Assembly: GCA_000402755.1 (NCBI GenBank)
Contig: AQSD01000011.1
Span: 1 to 19,528, forward strand
DNA length: 19,528 nucleotides
Source of the DNA: Fidelibacterota bacterium SCGC AAA160-B08
GTDB taxonomy: Bacteria; Fidelibacterota; Marinisomatia; Marinisomatales; Marinisomataceae
Direction: 5' to 3'
The notes under the pieces are model-generated. The model did no database searches and was not told where the DNA came from. It saw nothing but the letters and a program-made list of their open reading frames with translations. Both the position numbers and the translations under genes were made by a program. This document shows positions 15,852 through 19,528 of this stretch, in pieces. The first letter of the stretch is position 1; every line of letters starts with the position of its first letter.

Positions 15852-18335
15852 TTAGAAACTATATGTTAATGACATTCCAATTTCTCTTGGAGGTCCAAAA
15901 GATTTGTATAGCTTCTCTTCATATATTGGAGGTTCTAGACCAATAATAAATCCTCTATCTGCGTAACTTTCATCAAGGATATTCTTTGCATAGAATCCTA
16001 GATCAAATTGATTGATTGAATGATTATAATATGCATTCAATAGATGATATGGTTCTGATTCATACTCATCATGCGCAGAATCAAATACAAATCCATCTTT
16101 TCCTGAAATTTCAATCATTAAAGAATTGTTTACAGTGAAATCATAGTTAAATGATAAGCTGTAATTCCAGTTTGGTGAATGTGCTTTTTTACCATGCTCA
16201 TGACCTTCATGTTCATCGCCATGTTCATCATGGTCATCATCGCCGTGATCTTCATCATGGTCATCATCATGGTCATCATCGCCGTGGTCTTCATCATGGT
16301 CATCATCGCCATGTTCATCGCCGTGGTCTTCATCATGGTCATCATCGCCATGCTCATCGCCATGTTCATCATGACCACCCAACTCGATTTCAGAACTCAA
16401 TAATCCTAAAGTAGCATTAATAGTAAATTTATCACTTATTCTAAATTCACCGGTTGATTCAGAACCATACTCATAGCCTGATTCAGCATTTGTCTTAAAA
16501 AAAGCAAATGCATTAGGATTCATTGGATCCAATTGCTCGCTTGTTTCATAAATATGACCATCATGCTCTAAGTAAAATAGAGAACTTGATAATTTTATAT
16601 TATCAGTATACCATCTTATTCCAGTAGTTATATCAAAATAAGTTTCTGCATCATATGTTTTTTCATCGGCGTCTAAATATGGATTTTGATTTATACCTGC
16701 AGGATGATATCCTTCAGCGTAATAAGCAAACCAATGTAGGGTTGGAGTTGGATGAAATTCATAAGCAATTTTATATGAGTTTTCAAAATCACCCATCATA
16801 TCAAAGCTTGCACTTTTATCATTAAAATCATTATATGTAAGATCTCTAGCTTCGGATCTAAAGGCTAAAGAAACGGATGAATCATTTTTAAAATTAAATG
16901 CTAATTCACCATATGCAGACTTTGTCGTAATATCGTAACCAGAAGCTAAACCTGTAGCAGAGCCTCCAAAAATATATCCTGCAGCATTAGTTTTTTCTTC
17001 ATAATTAGACTGATATAATCCCATTACATAGTCTACTTTATTATCATTAACAGGGTTTGATCTTAATCTAAAATCTACAGTTTTTGTATCGATGTCTCTA
17101 TCAAATGAATCAAAGAAGTCATATTGATATCCTTCTACTGTTGGATCAAAGTTGTAAGGATCTTGAAGCCAAAATCCAGAATTACCCCAATCTGAGTCAT
17201 AGCTATGCAATGTTTCATTGTTTGACATACCAACATTCAGGTCAGCAAAGCCCTCACCCAGATCATAGCTATAGTCAGCTATAAAAATCTGTGATTCTTG
17301 ACTGTCTTTACCTGGATTATCTGAATATGTAATATTGTCAGTATTATTATCTGGAGACCAATTATCATATCCATTGTCAAAATCAGAATAAATCATTGTA
17401 TACTTTTGCGTAATATTATTATCGCCAGTTTTTAATAGTTTAGCTCTAAATGATGTCTCATCTCTATTTGCAGATGCATAATCTATACCTAAAGCCTTAT
17501 TCTCTTTATATCCATCTGAAACATTGGAGTGACCTACCAATCTTAACTTCCAACCGTTTGACAGTGGAGCATTATAGACAATTCCAGTTGTAAGAGTATT
17601 GTATGAACCAAACTGGGTCATAACATATCCTTCTTCCTTGTCTGTTGGATCATTGGTTTTAAAATTAATCAAACCAGAAGATGCTGATGCGCCGAATAAA
17701 CTAGTTTGAACGCCCATCAAGACTTCTACTTGCTGCATATCAAAAAGAGGTGTAATCATACCAAGTTCAGACAGATCCATCCCATCTAAAACCAATCCAA
17801 CATAAGTACTTGGAGGTCCTTGGTCAGCATATCGACTTACAGAACCCTCTCCTCTAATTTGAAAATATTTCGGTCTGGAAGTTCCACCTGCATAATTTAG
17901 ATTTGGAACTTTTTGTATTAAGTCACTGAAGTGCTGTCCTTGCTTAACTTGTAGCTCATCATTAAAAATGATTGCTGACGTAGCTAGGTCACCTTCATTA
18001 ACTTTGCGAAGTGACGAGAAGACTCTTACACCTTCAAAAGATATGGCTTCGCTTACAAGATTGAAAATCATAGACTGATTAAATACTACATCAGCAGTTG
18101 CCTTCTCATATCCAATAACAGATACTTCAACCGTTCCGCTTTTGGAAACACTTAGTACAAATTTTCCATTATCATCTGTACTAGTTCCAGCAATGCTTTT
18201 TCCACTGTCATCGACGACAGATATATTTGCATCCTTTAACGGAAGACCTGTATCTTGATCAATGACAAGTCCCGTAATTGTTGATTGAGCAAAAATAATG
18301 CTCATAAAAAATAGTGTTAAAATAAATCGTTTCAT
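15852..18335 (-). CDS. TonB-dependent outer-membrane receptor with His/Asp-rich loop
   Basis: An 827-residue outer-membrane transporter energised by TonB. Signal peptide MKRFILTLFFMSIIFAQ (1-17); a carboxypeptidase-regulatory-like domain at about 18-95 (TGLVIDQDTGLPLKDANISV); a plug at about 112-228 (DLIQKVPNLNYAGG, YFQIRGEG, VLDGMDL, VEVLMGVQTSLFGASASSG); then a beta-barrel ending in LTYSF with the usual C-terminal Phe. Residues ~654-713 form a low-complexity run with 16 histidines in 61 residues, otherwise Asp, Glu and Gly, probably an extracellular loop. Such loops are typical of zinc/copper receptors. The gene lies downstream of a TPP riboswitch and a small CxxC protein, which argues for a thiamine-related ligand. 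Start has AAGGAG 8 bases upstream. Substrate unresolved. Confidence 0.9.
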   Translation of the reverse strand: MKRFILTLFFMSIIFAQSTITGLVIDQDTGLPLKDANISVVDDSGKSIAGTSTDDNGKFVLSVSKSGTVEVSVIGYEKATADVVFNQSMIFNLVSEAISFEGVRVFSSLRKVNEGDLATSAIIFNDELQVKQGQHFSDLIQKVPNLNYAGGTSRPKYFQIRGEGSVSRYADQGPPSTYVGLVLDGMDLSELGMITPLFDMQQVEVLMGVQTSLFGASASSGLINFKTNDPTDKEEGYVMTQFGSYNTLTTGIVYNAPLSNGWKLRLVGHSNVSDGYKENKALGIDYASANRDETSFRAKLLKTGDNNITQKYTMIYSDFDNGYDNWSPDNNTDNITYSDNPGKDSQESQIFIADYSYDLGEGFADLNVGMSNNETLHSYDSDWGNSGFWLQDPYNFDPTVEGYQYDFFDSFDRDIDTKTVDFRLRSNPVNDNKVDYVMGLYQSNYEEKTNAAGYIFGGSATGLASGYDITTKSAYGELAFNFKNDSSVSLAFRSEARDLTYNDFNDKSASFDMMGDFENSYKIAYEFHPTPTLHWFAYYAEGYHPAGINQNPYLDADEKTYDAETYFDITTGIRWYTDNIKLSSSLFYLEHDGHIYETSEQLDPMNPNAFAFFKTNAESGYEYGSESTGEFRISDKFTINATLGLLSSEIELGGHDEHGDEHGDDDHDEDHGDEHGDDDHDEDHGDDDHDDDHDEDHGDDDHDEHGDEHEGHEHGKKAHSPNWNYSLSFNYDFTVNNSLMIEISGKDGFVFDSAHDEYESEPYHLLNAYYNHSINQFDLGFYAKNILDESYADRGFIIGLEPPIYEEKLYKSFGPPREIGMSLTYSF
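16206..16375 (-). repeat. Tandem repeat encoding the His/Asp-rich loop of the receptor
   Basis: About 170 bases made of imperfect copies of a unit of roughly 27 bases (encoding the likes of EDHGDDDHD), themselves built from trinucleotide-like GAT/CAT steps. The repeat stays in frame throughout, and it is richer in G+C than its surroundings. The periodic structure makes copy number likely to vary between strains by slippage, changing loop length without breaking the barrel. Confidence 0.85.
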
Positions 18336-18366
18336 TTTTTTCTCCTTAAATGAGTTTAATAAATTA

Positions 18367-18385
18367 GATACCTTTTACAGGTATC
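18367..18385 (-). promoter_or_regulatory. Short hairpin between the CxxC-protein gene and the receptor gene
   Basis: GATACCT / AGGTATC, a perfect 7-bp inverted repeat with a 5-base loop, sits in the 75-base space upstream of the receptor. On the minus strand a TATAAT (18398-18393) lies eight bases before it. The site could therefore be an operator at the start of a second, receptor-specific transcript. Alternatively it is a weak terminator or mRNA-stability hairpin; only a broken T-tract (TAATTTATT) follows. Confidence 0.4.
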
Positions 18386-18410
18386 GATTAATATTATAAT
18401 TGTATAATTA

Positions 18411-18716
18411 TTAAACTAGAGGTGGAGACTTGTTTGATATACTATAAATTTCTTTATAGAAATATAATTCAGATTGAACTGCATTATTATTACTAGAAAA
18501 AACTTCATTAAATAAGAAAGTGTTGTCTGTAATAAAAAATTTAGCATACCCTAATTGACACGAATCACATTTATGCACTTCTTCATTTATCAGCGATTCA
18601 CTGTTTTGACTAAATAGATCTTCAGGCAATAAATTTAAATCATGCTTATGAAAAACTTGAATGCTCATAAAGAACATTGCCATTAGTGTTAAGTACGATA
18701 TATATTTATTTTTCAT
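18411..18716 (-). CDS. Small exported Cys/His protein preceding the TonB receptor
   Basis: This 101-residue protein has an N-terminal hydrophobic signal segment (about 5-21), then H23 and H25 (FHKHD), an acidic stretch, and HKCDSC with H48, C50 and C53. It ends in a short NKSPPLV tail. The layout (signal, histidines, CxxC, PP near the C-terminus) recalls small metal-associated proteins of the DUF2946 sort found beside TonB receptors, but I cannot confirm membership. It is probably periplasmic or membrane-anchored. It is the first gene behind the TPP riboswitch, whose 3' strand includes its Shine-Dalgarno region (AAGGA at 18732-18728), and is followed after 75 bases by the receptor gene. A role as uptake accessory or metal chaperone is inference. 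Confidence 0.75.
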   Translation of the reverse strand: MKNKYISYLTLMAMFFMSIQVFHKHDLNLLPEDLFSQNSESLINEEVHKCDSCQLGYAKFFITDNTFLFNEVFSSNNNAVQSELYFYKEIYSISNKSPPLV

Positions 18717-18720
18717 TTTT

Positions 18721-18796
18721 TTATTTTTCCTTACGCTAGCATTATCTAGATCAAGTCGTAGGGTTTGTTCTCAGCAATTGCACCCCTGTTAAATAA
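18721..18796 (-). ncRNA. TPP riboswitch (THI element)
   Basis: Read on the minus strand, this stretch carries the conserved thiamine-pyrophosphate aptamer core. It has CAGGGGTGC, a short P3 (GC-AATT-GC), the invariant CTGAGA, ACCC pairing with GGGG as P2, and TGATCTAGATAATGCTAGCG matching the P4/P5 consensus, then GTAAGGAAA. The outer helix P1 can be drawn as TTATTT (18796-18791) with AAATAA (18726-18721). No P3a extension is present, so it is a compact form. The AAGGA ribosome-binding site of the next gene is inside the P1 end and the start codon follows by five bases. Ligand binding would therefore most simply block translation of the small exported protein; no terminator hairpin with a T-run is visible. 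Confidence 0.93.
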
Positions 18797-18812
18797 TTTG
18801 TAAGTTTAAATT

Positions 18813-19528
18813 ATGAAACAAGAGATAACAGTAAAAGCATTTTTTTTAAGTATTTTTCTATCTATAGTTCTTTCCTCTGCTATGGCCTATCTAGGTTTAT
18901 ATGCAGGTATGACAATCTCTGCTTCTATTCCTGCCGCAATTATGTCAATGGGAATCTTAAAACTATTTCGTGAATCAAATATTTTAGAAAATAATATTGT
19001 ACAAACCGCTGCATCAGCTGGAGAATCATTAGCAGCTGGAGTTATTTTTACTATTCCTGCTCTTCTATTGATAGGCTATTGGGATACGATTGATTATTGG
19101 GAAGTAACCAAGATTGCTATGGTAGGTGGAATATTAGGAGCATTATTTACTGTACCATTAAGACGCGCATTAATCTTAAAAGCAAATCTAAGGTTTCCTG
19201 AAGGTGTTGCAACTGCCGCTGTATTAAAAACAGGGCATGAATCTGATGCTAAAAAATCGAGTGAAAGTTTAAAACTAATTGGGCTATCAGCTCTTGTAGG
19301 AGGAGTAGTTAAACTTGGAGAATTAGCGTTTGGAATTTGGTCTAGTGCTGTAGGTGGAGCCATAGCTATTAGAGGTGCTATTTTTGGAATGGGCGCCAGC
19401 TTATCTCCTTCACTTATTAGTGTAGGATATATTGTAGGTCGTAATATTGGTATCCTTGCTTTTTCTGGCGGATTAATCTCATGGGCGGTAGCAATCCCTA
19501 TTTATTCTTATTTATATGGACATGAAGG
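18813..19528 (+). CDS. OPT-family transporter (partial, N-terminal ~238 residues)
   Basis: The frame opens at ATG 18813 and runs off the right edge. The product is a multi-spanning membrane protein of the oligopeptide transporter (OPT) superfamily, secondary carriers for peptides and, in some branches, metal chelates. Seen: an N-terminal membrane segment, YLGLYAGMTISASIPAAIMS (about 26-45), LENNIVQTAASAGESLAAGVIFTIPALLL (about 58-86), GGILGALFTVPLRRALI, and LRFPEGVATAAVLKTG, all family signatures. It is divergent from the TPP-riboswitch transcript, whose promoter must overlap the start of this gene, while its own promoter must lie within the riboswitch DNA. No clear Shine-Dalgarno precedes the ATG. 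Substrate cannot be told; OPT proteins carrying iron chelates or peptides are both possible. Confidence 0.92.
   Translation, partial: MKQEITVKAFFLSIFLSIVLSSAMAYLGLYAGMTISASIPAAIMSMGILKLFRESNILENNIVQTAASAGESLAAGVIFTIPALLLIGYWDTIDYWEVTKIAMVGGILGALFTVPLRRALILKANLRFPEGVATAAVLKTGHESDAKKSSESLKLIGLSALVGGVVKLGELAFGIWSSAVGGAIAIRGAIFGMGASLSPSLISVGYIVGRNIGILAFSGGLISWAVAIPIYSYLYGHE

Noticed and set aside
16206..16375. CRISPR-like repeat array
   Set aside because: The units are contiguous without unique spacers and are translated in frame within the receptor.
16151..16414. Open frames on the plus strand and in a second minus frame giving His- or Met-rich peptides
   Set aside because: They are by-products of the tandem repeat inside the receptor gene, whose own frame continues through it with signal peptide, plug and barrel.
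19094..19363. 89-codon minus-strand open frame at the right end
   Set aside because: It is antisense to the conserved OPT transporter frame; the Pro/Thr/Ala-rich translation is a shadow.

Overview
The window is AT-rich (by eye about two-thirds A+T) bacterial chromosome, densely packed and mostly on the minus strand. The organism looks Gram-negative. It encodes a TonB-dependent receptor with an N-terminal carboxypeptidase-regulatory-like domain, a MurE ligase with the meso-diaminopimelate motif DNPR, and exported proteins whose short signal peptides end in 'IAQ' or 'FAQ'. Together with the gene content this suggests a marine member of the FCB group, perhaps Marinimicrobia (SAR406). That placement is inference; no rRNA gene is present to settle it.

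Layout. (1) 1-3957, minus: a peptidoglycan operon read arfB -> unknown exported protein -> murE -> murF -> mraY (cut by the window edge), every junction overlapping. (2) 3988-4731, plus: an RlmB/TrmH-type rRNA methyltransferase, divergent from arfB. (3) 4740-6113, minus: initiator tRNA-fMet followed by an anchored M19 dipeptidase. (4) 6287-11830, minus: an isoprenoid/branched acyl-CoA catabolic set resembling the Atu pathway (AtuA-family protein, biotin-dependent carboxylase beta subunit, AtuE-like crotonase, AtuD-like acyl-CoA dehydrogenase), with no biotin carboxylase alpha subunit in the window. (5) 11985-15805, minus: polA and alr, overlapping by one base. (6) 15852-18796, minus: a TPP (thiamine pyrophosphate) riboswitch, a 101-residue exported Cys/His protein, and a TonB-dependent receptor with a 61-residue His/Asp/Glu/Gly-rich loop. 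(7) 18813 to the right edge, plus: the start of an OPT-family transporter, divergent from the riboswitch.

The most interesting part is region 6. The riboswitch predicts thiamine-related uptake, while the His/Asp-rich loop and the small CxxC protein look like metal handling. Two small spaces in region 4 also hold unexplained coding potential: a 36-codon reading frame between atuA and the carboxylase gene, and a coiled-coil reading frame interrupted by an in-frame stop between alr and atuA. A perfect 9-bp palindrome around a TATAAT sits directly on the polA start.
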